Below the pieces are notes generated by a model. The model searched no databases and was not told where the DNA came from. It saw only the letters and a list, made by a program, of their open reading frames with translations. Both the position numbers and the translations under genes were made by a program. Below, in pieces: positions 34,233 through 42,283 of a stretch of 64,000 bases of DNA; position 1 is the stretch's first letter; the number at the start of each line of letters is the position of its first letter. Origin of the DNA: Rhodococcus sp. ABRD24. GTDB taxonomy: Bacteria > Actinomycetota > Actinomycetes > Mycobacteriales > Mycobacteriaceae. The stretch covers positions 3,844,001 to 3,908,000 of the forward strand of contig NZ_CP035319.1 of assembly GCF_004328705.1 (NCBI RefSeq), in the 5' to 3' direction.

Positions 34233-35865
34233 CGCTCGGCAGTATGGTGCAGTGGCCGCCGCACTGTTCGGCGCGGCGTGCCAGGTTGGCGAGGCCACTG
34301 CGGCGCGGATTGTCCGGGACCCCGATGCCGTCGTCACAGATGCGGATGGTGAGGTGGTCCGCGGCATCGATCTCGACCGCGATGGTCGACGCGTGCGCGT
34401 GCCGCAGCGCATTGCTGAGTCCCTCCCGCAGCACCGCCTCGGCGTGCGGGTGAATCCGCACCGGCACGAGAGTATCGATGGCGCCGGTGAACTGAACGTT
34501 CGGGACCAGCGACGACCGGGTCGTCAGATCGCCGATCGTGTCGAGCAGCCGTCGTCGCAGGCTCGTGGTGGCCTGCTCGCCAGCAGTGTGCAGATCGAAG
34601 ATCGTGGTGCGGATTTCGCGGATCGTGCGGTCGAGCTGTGACACGGATTCGGTGATGGTTGCAGAGACCGTCTCCGATGTGAGGGCTTTCTCGTCGGCCA
34701 GCAGGCTCTGCAGGCTCATCCCCGTCGCGAACAGACGCTGGATCACGTTGTCGTGCAGGTCCCGAGCGATGCGGTCCCGGTCCGCCAGCAGGTCGAGCTG
34801 CCGCCGTCGCTGCTGCTGATCGGCGAATTCGACTGCGAGCGAGGCGGAATCGGCGAGGGATGCCAGGCGGGTGACCTCGTCGGTGGTCCACCCCGCTTGA
34901 CGTTCGTCTCGGGTGACCACCAGCAGGCCCGCTACGCCCGACGTCGTGGACAGCGGAAGCGCAGCCAGGTGGACGGTGGTAGAGGTGCGGAACGGGTCGA
35001 CTCGGTCGCGGTCGGTGAGCAAGGCCGGGCGTCGCCCGAGCGCCACACCCGGCAGGTCGGACTCCGACAGGTCGATCCGGGCGCCCGGCCGGGGCCCACT
35101 ATCGGTGTCCGCGGCCTCGATCACGGCTTGGTCGCCATCGAGGACGACCACGTACGCGCCGCTCGCGCTGCACAGGTCGCGGGTGCGGGTGACGAGCAGT
35201 TCGAGTGCGTCGTCGATCGACCCGCCGGACAGCAGGCGGGCGTTGAACGATGCGAGGGCCGTCAGCCACCGTTCCCGGGTGCGTGCCTCCTCGAACAGGT
35301 GGGCATTGTCGATGGCCACGCCCGCCGACGTGGCCAGTGCCGCGAGGATCGTCTCGTCGGCGTCGGTGAACTCCGGGCCCGTGCGCTTCTCGGTGAGATA
35401 GATGCTGCCGAACACGTGGCCGCGCACGATGATCGGCATACCGAGGAAGCTGTTCATCGGCGGGTGATTGGGCGGGAACCCCACCGATGCGGGGTGTTCG
35501 CCGAGGTGCGCGATGCGGACCGGACGCGGGTGCTCCATCAGCAATCCGAGAAGGCCGCGACCCTCCGGCAGGTGTCCCATACGGGACCGTTCCTCGGGAG
35601 TGATCCCCTCGTACACGAACTCCGACAGTCCGCCGTCCGGCCCGCGCACCCCCAGCGCGCCGTAGCGGGCGCCGAGCACCGTTGTCGCCGACTGCACGAT
35701 CCGCTGGAGAATCGAGTCCAGTTCGAGGCCGGCCCCCACCATGAGTACCGCCTCGAGGAGTTCCCGCAGCTGCGCCGGCGTCGCCTTGATGTCCAGGAGT
35801 CGGCTGCGGATATCTGCGAGCAATTCTTCGAGGTTCTCGAAGTCCCTGTGACCGCTGTTCACCAT
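34189..35865 (-). CDS. DosS/DevS-like GAF-domain sensor histidine kinase
   Basis: 558 residues (mycobacterial DosS 578). GAF-A (about 45-190) keeps the haem-pocket segment FPPNHPPMNSFLGMPI, with His134 aligned to the proximal haem histidine of DosS. GAF-B spans about 200-345. The HisKA_3 phosphoacceptor is His371 in RDLHDNVIQRLF, and the HATPase ends with CDDGIGVPDNPRRSGLANLA. It should sense O2, NO or CO through haem and phosphorylate the DosR-like protein. ATG 35865 fits the family start; a longer frame exists upstream. The 3' end overlaps the convergent old yellow enzyme gene. Confidence 0.85.
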   Translation of the reverse strand: MVNSGHRDFENLEELLADIRSRLLDIKATPAQLRELLEAVLMVGAGLELDSILQRIVQSATTVLGARYGALGVRGPDGGLSEFVYEGITPEERSRMGHLPEGRGLLGLLMEHPRPVRIAHLGEHPASVGFPPNHPPMNSFLGMPIIVRGHVFGSIYLTEKRTGPEFTDADETILAALATSAGVAIDNAHLFEEARTRERWLTALASFNARLLSGGSIDDALELLVTRTRDLCSASGAYVVVLDGDQAVIEAADTDSGPRPGARIDLSESDLPGVALGRRPALLTDRDRVDPFRTSTTVHLAALPLSTTSGVAGLLVVTRDERQAGWTTDEVTRLASLADSASLAVEFADQQQRRRQLDLLADRDRIARDLHDNVIQRLFATGMSLQSLLADEKALTSETVSATITESVSQLDRTIREIRTTIFDLHTAGEQATTSLRRRLLDTIGDLTTRSSLVPNVQFTGAIDTLVPVRIHPHAEAVLREGLSNALRHAHASTIAVEIDAADHLTIRICDDGIGVPDNPRRSGLANLARRAEQCGGHCTILPSVSCGTELTWRVPLR

Positions 35866-36067
35866 GGACGAAGCATAGGTGGCGCCGGAAATGAGGTAGT
35901 TCGGTCGCTTTTGCGTAACGCCCCGCGGTGGAGCCCCGATGTATCCGTCGGAGTGCGCGTAGCGGCACTTCATCAGACTGTCCGGCGTCGATCCTCGGGG
36001 AGGGGGTCGGCGCCGGACTTCCCATTTCATGCATCTCGGGTTTCGCCCGGGGGATGAGCACTACCCG

Positions 36068-36091
36068 TGACATTCAATTATTTTAGTGTCA
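36068..36091. promoter_or_regulatory. Inverted repeat before the padR gene
   Basis: TGACA (36068-36072) and TGTCA (36087-36091) flank an AT-rich 14-bp centre, ending 10 bp before the ATG. It covers the probable -10 region, so PadR binding here would repress its own operon. Confidence 0.5.
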
Positions 36092-36101
36092 TATTGTAGT
36101 T

Positions 36102-36644
36102 ATGTCCTTACGGAAAGCTCTGCTTGTTCTGATCGCCGGGGAGCCGCGCAGCGGTTACGACATCGGTCAGGAGTTCGATGGCGTGCTGAAGTTCGTCTGG
36201 CACGCCAAACCGACTCAGGTGTACCCCGAGCTGAAACGTCTTGCAGCCGAGGGGATGATCCGAGAGCAGGAGGAAGGGCCGCGAGGTCGCCGGGCGTACG
36301 AGATCACCGCGGACGGCCTGGCCGAGCTCCGTGAGTGGTTGACCGTCACTGCCCCGGATCACTCCCTGCGCAACGAAACGGTGCTGCGTTCCTTCGCGCT
36401 GTGGCTTGTCGAGCCGTGCGAGGCGAGCGGGTTCCTGTCCGGCGAGCTCGAGTACCACCGGGCGAGGTTGCGCGGAATGCGGGTGCTCGAGGGGAGCCTC
36501 GATCTCACCCGGCCCGCCGACCGTGCTGCTCTGCTCGGCCTCAGGGCCGGGATCCTGCGTCTCGAGGCGATGGTCACGTGGGCGGACTGGGCAATCGAGA
36601 CCGTCGCGGCGTGGCCCTCCCGCGACGAAGAGGCGACCGCATGA
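36102..36644 (+). CDS. PadR-family transcriptional regulator
   Basis: 180 residues. The N-terminal winged HTH of PadR type (1-85) shows LRKALLVLIAGEPRSGYDIG, AKPTQVYPELKRLAAEGMI and GRRAYEITADGLAELREWL. The C-terminal helical Vir-like domain mediates dimerisation. It forms an ATGA overlap with the following hydrolase gene, which is therefore its likely target. Confidence 0.9.
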   Translation: MSLRKALLVLIAGEPRSGYDIGQEFDGVLKFVWHAKPTQVYPELKRLAAEGMIREQEEGPRGRRAYEITADGLAELREWLTVTAPDHSLRNETVLRSFALWLVEPCEASGFLSGELEYHRARLRGMRVLEGSLDLTRPADRAALLGLRAGILRLEAMVTWADWAIETVAAWPSRDEEATA

Positions 36645-37552
36645 ACGACACCTCGATGAGCCTCGAACTACCGGACGGTCGGCAGATGGGGTACGCCGTG
36701 TTCGGCGATCCGGCCGGCGCGCCCTGCTTCGTCGTCCACGGGTTCGCATCCTCCCGGTGGGCAGCCGGCTGGATGCTGCCGCCAGAACTGCTGCATCGTC
36801 ACGGTGTCCGGATCATCGCCGTCGACCGCCCGAACTACGGGCTGTCGTCACCTCATCCGGCGGGCGGATTCAGGCACTGGGCAGAGGACGCGTGCGTACT
36901 GGCCGACCATCTCGACCTGAACAGAGTTGCGGTGCTCGGTGTGTCGATGGGCGCGGGACCGGCGTTGGCGCTCAGTGCGACTCGCCGCGATCTGGTGACG
37001 AGTACGACGATCCTGAGCGGAATGCCGCCGGTCGGTGCGCGGGAGAAGTGGGCTCCCGCGAGTCGAGGCGACGCGTTGTACTGGCGACTCGCGCGCCGGG
37101 CGCCATGGCTTTTGCAGCGGCTCTGCGCACTGTCGGCGTCGATGATGGCGCGTCAGTCCGCCGATGACGCCGAGACGCTCGTGTCGAGAGTCGCGCGTGC
37201 CCTTCCCGAGGGCGACCGCGCGGTCTTTCGCTCGCTGCTCGACAGTGAGTCCAGCCGCGCAGCCTACCTTGCCGACGTGCGGGAGTCCTCCAGTCAGGGC
37301 GGAGCCGCCACTGCCGGTGACCTCCAGCAGTATCTGCGTCCCTGGGGATTCGATCCGGCGGACATCGATGGTCCGATCACGTTGTGGCACGGGTCCGACG
37401 ATCCGAAGGTTCCGGTCGCCCTGGCGCGCCGCTTCGCCGACAGTCTCCCGCGGTGCACGGCGCGGTTTGTGCCCGGTGGGCACTTCGCTCCTTTCGAGCA
37501 TGGTGACGAGATCCTGCGTGACGTGTCGGATGGTGCGAGGGCTACCGGCTGA
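36641..37552 (+). CDS. Alpha/beta-hydrolase
   Basis: 303 residues. Nucleophile elbow GVSMGAGPAL, candidate acid in LWHGSDDPKVPV and histidine in PGGHFAPFEHGDE complete a Ser-Asp-His triad; the oxyanion region is VVHGFASSRW. It has no signal peptide, so it is cytoplasmic. It is co-translated with padR. The substrate is unknown; esterase, lactonase and epoxide-hydrolase-like functions are all possible. Confidence 0.85.
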   Translation: MNDTSMSLELPDGRQMGYAVFGDPAGAPCFVVHGFASSRWAAGWMLPPELLHRHGVRIIAVDRPNYGLSSPHPAGGFRHWAEDACVLADHLDLNRVAVLGVSMGAGPALALSATRRDLVTSTTILSGMPPVGAREKWAPASRGDALYWRLARRAPWLLQRLCALSASMMARQSADDAETLVSRVARALPEGDRAVFRSLLDSESSRAAYLADVRESSSQGGAATAGDLQQYLRPWGFDPADIDGPITLWHGSDDPKVPVALARRFADSLPRCTARFVPGGHFAPFEHGDEILRDVSDGARATG

Positions 37553-37677
37553 CCGCGCCGCACAAGAACGTCAGCGCATCCGAGGTCGAGGTCGATGGCG
37601 GATGCGATTGTGGACGACATCTGTCAGCAGAATGTGAATGGGTTTCGCTTCGCTTCGTCGTCACTACACTGTTCGCC

Positions 37678-38292
37678 GTGGATGCCGTTGTGCAAGATCA
37701 AAGTTCTGTCGCGATGCGTGAGCGGATACTCGACGCCGCCGAGTACTGCCTCGTCGAGTCCGGGTACAACTCTCGACTGCACGCCGTGATTGCCGAGCGG
37801 GCAGGACTGTCGCGCCCGACGGTCTACAAGTATGTCGGGGACCAATCCGCGATCTTCGAGGCACTGTTCCAGCGCGAGATCTCGCGGTTCTTCGCGGTCC
37901 TCGATCCGGTGCTGCGGGGCCACGATCAGCTGCAGGCCGGGTTCGTCGACTGCGTAGTGTTCGCGGTCGGCTACGCGCGTCGGCACGCCTTGCTGCAGAA
38001 GGGGCTTCGCGATGATCCGGCTGTGGTGGTGCCGTGGTTCACAGTGCGCGCCAAGCCCTTCATCGAGGTCGGTGCCGAGTTCCTCGTGCCACATTTCGAG
38101 CGGATGCTCACGCCGGAACAGCTTGCGTCGGTGAGCCCGCGGGTCGTCTCCGAATGGGCCTTCCGGTTGATTGCGTCCCTCATCACCACCGAGGGTGACG
38201 TGGACACCGCCGACGAGGAGGCGCTGCGCCAGTTCGTCGGCGGGCTGCCCGCCGTCATGTTCGTTCCGTCAGCCGACGCGCGTGTCGGCTGA
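37678..38292 (+). CDS. TetR/AcrR family transcriptional regulator
   Basis: 204 residues; HTH at about 12-58: AMRERILDAAEYCLVESGY, AVIAERAGLSRPTVYKYVG. The start is GTG. The neighbours are unrelated and the cupin gene that follows is convergent, so its target is not evident. The 125-bp upstream region has a run TTCGCTTCGCTTCG but no clear palindrome. Confidence 0.87.
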   Translation: MDAVVQDQSSVAMRERILDAAEYCLVESGYNSRLHAVIAERAGLSRPTVYKYVGDQSAIFEALFQREISRFFAVLDPVLRGHDQLQAGFVDCVVFAVGYARRHALLQKGLRDDPAVVVPWFTVRAKPFIEVGAEFLVPHFERMLTPEQLASVSPRVVSEWAFRLIASLITTEGDVDTADEEALRQFVGGLPAVMFVPSADARVG

Positions 38293-38302
38293 CGGAGGGG
38301 CG

Positions 38303-38629
38303 CTACTTCGCGACCGTGAGCAGGAAGGCGACGTCCTCGAGGGCTTCGACGCTGTGCCGGGTCGCCGGAATCATGAGCATGTCGCCGGTCGACCCCTTCC
38401 ACGAGTTCTCGCCGCTGATCAGGGCGAGTTTTCCGCTGAGTACGAGCAGCGTCGCTTCGCCGGGGCTATCGTGCTCGGCGAGGCTCTTGCCCGCACTCAG
38501 CGCGATCACCGTTTGACGCAGGCTGCGCTGGTGCCCGCCGTACACGGTCTGAGAACTGCGCCCGCTCGACGCTCCGGCCGCAAGCTTGAGTTGCTGCCGG
38601 GCGAGTGCTGTCAGCGACATCTTGTCCAT
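38303..38629 (-). CDS. Single-domain cupin protein
   Basis: 108 residues; the cupin core is HDSPGEATLLVLSGKLALIS and GDMLMIPATRHSVEALEDV. AGGAG lies 10 bases before the ATG. It is a stand-alone gene. Small cupins of this type often protect against stress or bind metals; nothing more can be inferred. Confidence 0.75.
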   Translation of the reverse strand: MDKMSLTALARQQLKLAAGASSGRSSQTVYGGHQRSLRQTVIALSAGKSLAEHDSPGEATLLVLSGKLALISGENSWKGSTGDMLMIPATRHSVEALEDVAFLLTVAK

Positions 38630-38750
38630 CAAGGGCCAACTCCTGGTGACTACAGTGACGATGTTCCCGCAGTATGACCCACTGCGCCGGAGATGACCGG
38701 GTTATCAGCCTAACGGTTGGGCCACCGTCGGCCACCGTCGACCCGGAGGG

Positions 38751-39233
38751 TCAGCGTCGGACGTAGCTGACGAACCGGTAGCGCAGTCCAGACTTCTCCG
38801 AGATTCGCCAGTCGTCGGCATCGCCGACCACCCAGTCGTCGCCAACTGCCGGCGCGTAGGCGTCGCCTTCGATCTCGGCATCGATCTCGGTGACCGACAG
38901 CAGATCGGCAAAAGGCATTGCCGCGGTGTAGATCTGGGTTCCGCCGATGACCCAGGCGGTGTTCCCGGCGAGCGCGAGTGCCGCCTCGATCCCGTCCGCG
39001 GGCTCGGCACCGTCAGCCGACCATCCCGGCTGACGGGTGACTACGATGTTGCGTCGGCCGGTGAGCGGGCGGAATCGCGGTGGCAGTGAGTCCCACGTCC
39101 GCCGGCCCATGATCACCGGGTGACCCATGGTGGCGTCCTTGAAGTGCGCCATGTCCTCGGGGATCCGCCACGGGATGGTGTTGTCCCGGCCGATCACGCC
39201 CGCGATGGTCTGGCCCCAGATCAGGCCGATCAT
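38751..39233 (-). CDS. folA: Dihydrofolate reductase
   Basis: 160 residues, typical length. Substrate and cofactor motifs are GVIGRDNTIPWRIPEDMAHF (with the conserved acidic Asp/Glu after PWR..E), VIMGRRTWDSLP, and the adenine/ribose loop WVIGGTQIYTAAM. It makes tetrahydrofolate and regenerates it after thymidylate synthesis. Its ATG overlaps the thyA stop by 4 bp, the classical thyA-folA pair. Confidence 0.96.
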   Translation of the reverse strand: MIGLIWGQTIAGVIGRDNTIPWRIPEDMAHFKDATMGHPVIMGRRTWDSLPPRFRPLTGRRNIVVTRQPGWSADGAEPADGIEAALALAGNTAWVIGGTQIYTAAMPFADLLSVTEIDAEIEGDAYAPAVGDDWVVGDADDWRISEKSGLRYRFVSYVRR

Positions 39234-40027
39234 CAGATCGCCACCGGCGCCTTGATCGCCGGATGGTGCTGGTAGCCGACGATCTCGACGTCCTCGAAGG
39301 TGTAGTCGAAGAGCGAGTCGCGCTTGTTGAGCTCGAGCGTCGGGTAGGGGAGCGGCTCACGGGAGAGCTGCTCGGTGACCTGATCGACGTGGTTGTCGTA
39401 GATGTGGCAGTCGCCGCCGGTCCAGATGAAGTCGCCCACCTCGAGCCCCGTCTGCTGCGCCACCATATGTGTGAGCAGCGCGTAGCTGGCGATGTTGAAC
39501 GGCACGCCCAGGAACAGGTCGGCGCTGCGCTGGTACAGCTGGCAGCTGAGCTTGCCGTCGGCTACATAGAATTGGAAGAAGGCGTGGCACGGCTGCAGCG
39601 CCATGGCGTCCAGGTCGGCGACGTTCCACGCAGAGACGATGATCCGTCGAGAATCCGGGTTGGCCTTCAGCGTTTCGATCACCTTGGTGATCTGGTCGAT
39701 GTGCTCGCCCGACGGCGTGGGCCACGACCGCCACTGCACGCCGTAGACCGGTCCCAGCTCGCCGTCAGTGTCGGCCCACTCGTCCCAGATCGTGACGCCG
39801 TGCTCCCGCAGCCATTTGACGTTGGACTCGCCGCGCAAGAACCACAGCAGCTCGTACACGACGGACTTGAGATGCACCTTCTTTGTGGTGATCAGCGGGA
39901 AACCCTCGGCGAGATCCCAGCGCATCTGGTGGCCGAAGACGCTGCGCGTCCCCGTTCCGGTGCGATCTGCCTTGGCGATTCCGGTGTCCATGACCAGGCG
40001 GAGGAGATCTTCGTAGGGCGAGTGCAC
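39233..40027 (-). CDS. thyA: Thymidylate synthase
   Basis: 264 residues, the length of the mycobacterial enzyme (263). Catalytic Cys147 lies in [13 protein letters not shown], the phosphate-binding arginines in [13 protein letters not shown], and [13 protein letters not shown] and GDCHIYDNH are diagnostic. It methylates dUMP to dTMP with methylene-tetrahydrofolate. The GTG at 40027 gives [12 protein letters not shown], matching the family start. It is translationally coupled to folA. Confidence 0.97.
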   Translation of the reverse strand: MHSPYEDLLRLVMDTGIAKADRTGTGTRSVFGHQMRWDLAEGFPLITTKKVHLKSVVYELLWFLRGESNVKWLREHGVTIWDEWADTDGELGPVYGVQWRSWPTPSGEHIDQITKVIETLKANPDSRRIIVSAWNVADLDAMALQPCHAFFQFYVADGKLSCQLYQRSADLFLGVPFNIASYALLTHMVAQQTGLEVGDFIWTGGDCHIYDNHVDQVTEQLSREPLPYPTLELNKRDSLFDYTFEDVEIVGYQHHPAIKAPVAI

Positions 40028-40040
40028 GGACCCGAGTCTA

Positions 40041-40064
40041 GGCGGCTTCGCCGCCCGTGCGCGG
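40041..40064 (+). repeat. 24-bp inverted repeat, left copy, flanking cobF
   Basis: GGCGGCTTCGCCGCC followed by CGTGCGCGG. Its exact reverse complement occurs at 40894-40917. The first 15 bases form a small hairpin (GGCGGC-TTC-GCCGCC). Confidence 0.85.
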
Positions 40065-40114
40065 ATCGTGGGTCCGCAGACTCCGTAACCGCGCACGGAC
40101 GATAGCCTCGCGCC

Positions 40115-40873
40115 ATGCGTGAGCTTCTCGTGATCGGCATCGGTGCCGGCGACCCCGACCAGGTGACGATCCAGGCCGTCAAGGCCATGAACAGGGCCGA
40201 TGTCTTCTTCATCATCGGCAAGGGCGACGAGAAGCAGGAATTGGTCGATCTGCGGACGGAAATCCTCGCCGAACACATGCTTCGCGAGTACCGCGTCGTG
40301 GACATCGTGGATCCGCCGCGGGACCGGACGCCGTCGGATTACACCGGCGTCGTCGACGACTGGCACGACCGTCGTGCGCAGGTCTTCGAGGAGCACTTCA
40401 CAGCCGAGGACGGCGTCGGCGCGATCCTGGTGTGGGGCGATCCGTCGCTGTACGACAGCACGCTGCGGATCGTCGAACGCGTCCTCGGGCGTGGCAACGT
40501 CTCCTTCGAGTATTCGGTGATCCCAGGCGTCACCAGCATTCAGTCGCTGGCCGCACAACACCGAATCGTGCTCAACCGGATCGGTGAACCCGTCCACGTC
40601 ACCACCGGCCGCCGGCTGCGCGAGGGCCTGCCCGACGGCGTCGGCACGGCCGTGGTGATGCTCGACGCGGATTGCAGCTTCACGCATCTTGCCGGTGACG
40701 ACGTAGAGATCTGGTGGGGCGCGTACCTGGGCCTGCCCGACGAGGTCCTGATCTCCGGCAACCTGCGCGAGGTGGAGGACGAGATCGTCCGGCTGCGTGC
40801 CGAGTTGCGTGAGCGCAAAGGCTGGATCATGGACACCTACCTGGTGAGGCGCTCCGCGCCCGTGCGTGGATAG
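40115..40873 (+). CDS. cobF: Precorrin-6A synthase (deacetylating) CobF
   Basis: 252 residues of the tetrapyrrole SAM-methyltransferase family: [20 protein letters not shown] at the start, the [18 protein letters not shown] motif, and [20 protein letters not shown]. CobF methylates C-1 of precorrin-5 with loss of acetate in the aerobic cobalamin route. It is isolated here from other cob genes, as in several actinobacteria, and sits between two 24-bp inverted repeats. No B12 riboswitch was seen upstream. Confidence 0.92.
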   Translation: MRELLVIGIGAGDPDQVTIQAVKAMNRADVFFIIGKGDEKQELVDLRTEILAEHMLREYRVVDIVDPPRDRTPSDYTGVVDDWHDRRAQVFEEHFTAEDGVGAILVWGDPSLYDSTLRIVERVLGRGNVSFEYSVIPGVTSIQSLAAQHRIVLNRIGEPVHVTTGRRLREGLPDGVGTAVVMLDADCSFTHLAGDDVEIWWGAYLGLPDEVLISGNLREVEDEIVRLRAELRERKGWIMDTYLVRRSAPVRG

Positions 40874-40893
40874 CGAGTCCAGAGGGTCGGAAA

Positions 40894-40917
40894 CCGCGCA
40901 CGGGCGGCGAAGCCGCC
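40894..40917 (-). repeat. 24-bp inverted repeat, right copy
   Basis: Exact reverse complement of 40041-40064. It lies 20 bases past cobF and 18 bases before the glycosylase start, so it may also lie in that gene's leader. Confidence 0.85.
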
Positions 40918-40935
40918 ACCGATTACGCTGGCTCC

Positions 40936-41802
40936 ATGCCCGAACTGCCCGAGGTGGAGGCCCTGGCACAGTTTCTGCGCACCCATGCCGTGGGTGCGGT
41001 GGTGGGACGCGTCGACGTCGCGGCGATGAGCGTGCTCAAGACGTTCGACCCACCGATCACCGCACTGCAGGGCCGGGACGTCACCGGTGCGCGGCGGTTC
41101 GGCAAGCACCTCGCGATGGACTGCGACGGACTGTGGCTGATCACGCATCTCTCGCGCGGCGGGTGGCTGCGCTGGATCGACAACCCCAGCGCCGCACCGC
41201 CCAAGCCGGGGAAGGGGCCGCTGGCGCTGCGCGTGCACTTCTTCACACCGGACGGGGAGACGCCGGCGTTCGACCTCACCGAAGCCGGCACCAGGAAAAG
41301 GCTCGCGGTGTGGGTGGCGACTGATCCGCAGCAGGTGCCCGGAATTGCGCGCCTCGGCCCCGATGCGCTCGAGGTGACGCGTGCGGAGTTCGGCGAGGTG
41401 CTCGCGACAAGGTCGGCCCGGATCAAGACGGCGCTGGTGGACCAGTCGCTGCTCGCCGGGGTCGGGAACGCGTACTCCGACGAAATCCTGCACGCTGCCC
41501 GGATGTCGCCCTTCGCGACGACGTCCAAGTTGTCGCCGGACGAGGTGGACCGCCTGTACGACGCGATGCGCGCCGAGCTGTCCGACGCCGTCGAACGCCT
41601 GGTGGGGCAGGAGGCGGCCCGGCTCAAGGGCGAGAAGCGGGCCGGGATGACCGTCCATGCTCGGACCGGGATGCCGTGCCCGGTGTGCGGGGACACAGTC
41701 CGGGAGGTGTCGTACGCGGAGAGATCGTTCCAGTACTGCCCGACATGTCAGACCAGCGGCAGGATCCTCGCCGACCGGCGGATGTCACGACTGCTGAAGT
41801 AG
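40936..41802 (+). CDS. Formamidopyrimidine-DNA glycosylase / endonuclease VIII family protein
   Basis: 288 residues. The N-terminus [14 protein letters not shown] supplies the catalytic proline and glutamate. [11 protein letters not shown] carries the conserved lysine, [20 protein letters not shown] is the H2TH region, and a C-terminal zinc finger is intact (CPVCG and CPTC). It removes oxidised bases and nicks the abasic site. Sequence style is closer to the second mycobacterial Fpg/Nei-like paralogue than to canonical MutM, so no symbol is given. The last 18 bases overlap the convergent GtrA-like gene. Confidence 0.9.
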   Translation: MPELPEVEALAQFLRTHAVGAVVGRVDVAAMSVLKTFDPPITALQGRDVTGARRFGKHLAMDCDGLWLITHLSRGGWLRWIDNPSAAPPKPGKGPLALRVHFFTPDGETPAFDLTEAGTRKRLAVWVATDPQQVPGIARLGPDALEVTRAEFGEVLATRSARIKTALVDQSLLAGVGNAYSDEILHAARMSPFATTSKLSPDEVDRLYDAMRAELSDAVERLVGQEAARLKGEKRAGMTVHARTGMPCPVCGDTVREVSYAERSFQYCPTCQTSGRILADRRMSRLLK

Positions 41803-42225
41803 CGGCTCGCGGTGTCCGAACACCCAGCCGCGCAGCGCGAGGAACCGGAGGCCGCCGGTGAGCGCGCTGACCGCGATCACCAGCGCTATCGCGACGGCGT
41901 CGGTGGTGTCGGGGAAGAAGAAGTGCAGGGCCGTGAGGGTCAGGGAACTGAGGACCAGCCCCAGCAGCGCCAGCGCGCCGCCCTCCCATTGCGCCACGAA
42001 CCAGCGCACCCGGTCGGCAGCGCGGAACGTGCGTCGTCGATGCAACTCGTTGGCCAGCATCGTGCTGAGGCCGACCCCGACCGCGTTCGCGACGAAGGTG
42101 CCGTATGCGTCGAGCGCCACGAACGACAACGCGTACAGGACATTGCTCGATCCGCCGACCAGAGCGAACCTGGTCAGCTGGGCGACCCATCCGTCGCCGC
42201 CCAGGCGACGATCGAGCACGGACAT
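41785..42225 (-). CDS. GtrA-like four-helix membrane protein
   Basis: 146 residues with four membrane helices: LTRFALVGGSSNVLYALSFV, TFVANAVGVGLSTMLANEL, GGALALLGLVLSSLTLTALH and AVAIALVIAVSALTGGLRFL. The motif FALVGG and NELHRRRTFR are typical of the GtrA/PF04138 family, linked to lipid-bound sugar translocation in wall polysaccharide synthesis. ATG 42225 has GGGGGAT six bases upstream; an ATG at 42276 is possible but lies across a palindrome. Confidence 0.8.
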   Translation of the reverse strand: MSVLDRRLGGDGWVAQLTRFALVGGSSNVLYALSFVALDAYGTFVANAVGVGLSTMLANELHRRRTFRAADRVRWFVAQWEGGALALLGLVLSSLTLTALHFFFPDTTDAVAIALVIAVSALTGGLRFLALRGWVFGHREPLLQQS

Positions 42226-42250
42226 CGAGATCCCCCACAGCCTGAGACTT

Positions 42251-42267
42251 GGTTGCAACTTGCAACC
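42251..42267. promoter_or_regulatory. Perfect 17-bp palindrome upstream of the GtrA-like gene
   Basis: GGTTGCAA-C-TTGCAACC, 26 bp before the chosen ATG and 17 bp after the stop of the esterase gene. It has the symmetry of an operator or a short stem; the owner is unknown. Confidence 0.5.
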
Positions 42268-42283
42268 GTAGCTCACCGGGGAA

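Noticed and set aside
38714..38741. Short direct repeat (GCCACCGTCG twice) after folA
   Set aside because: Only two copies of 10 bp in GC-rich sequence; no array, no stem and no neighbouring feature.
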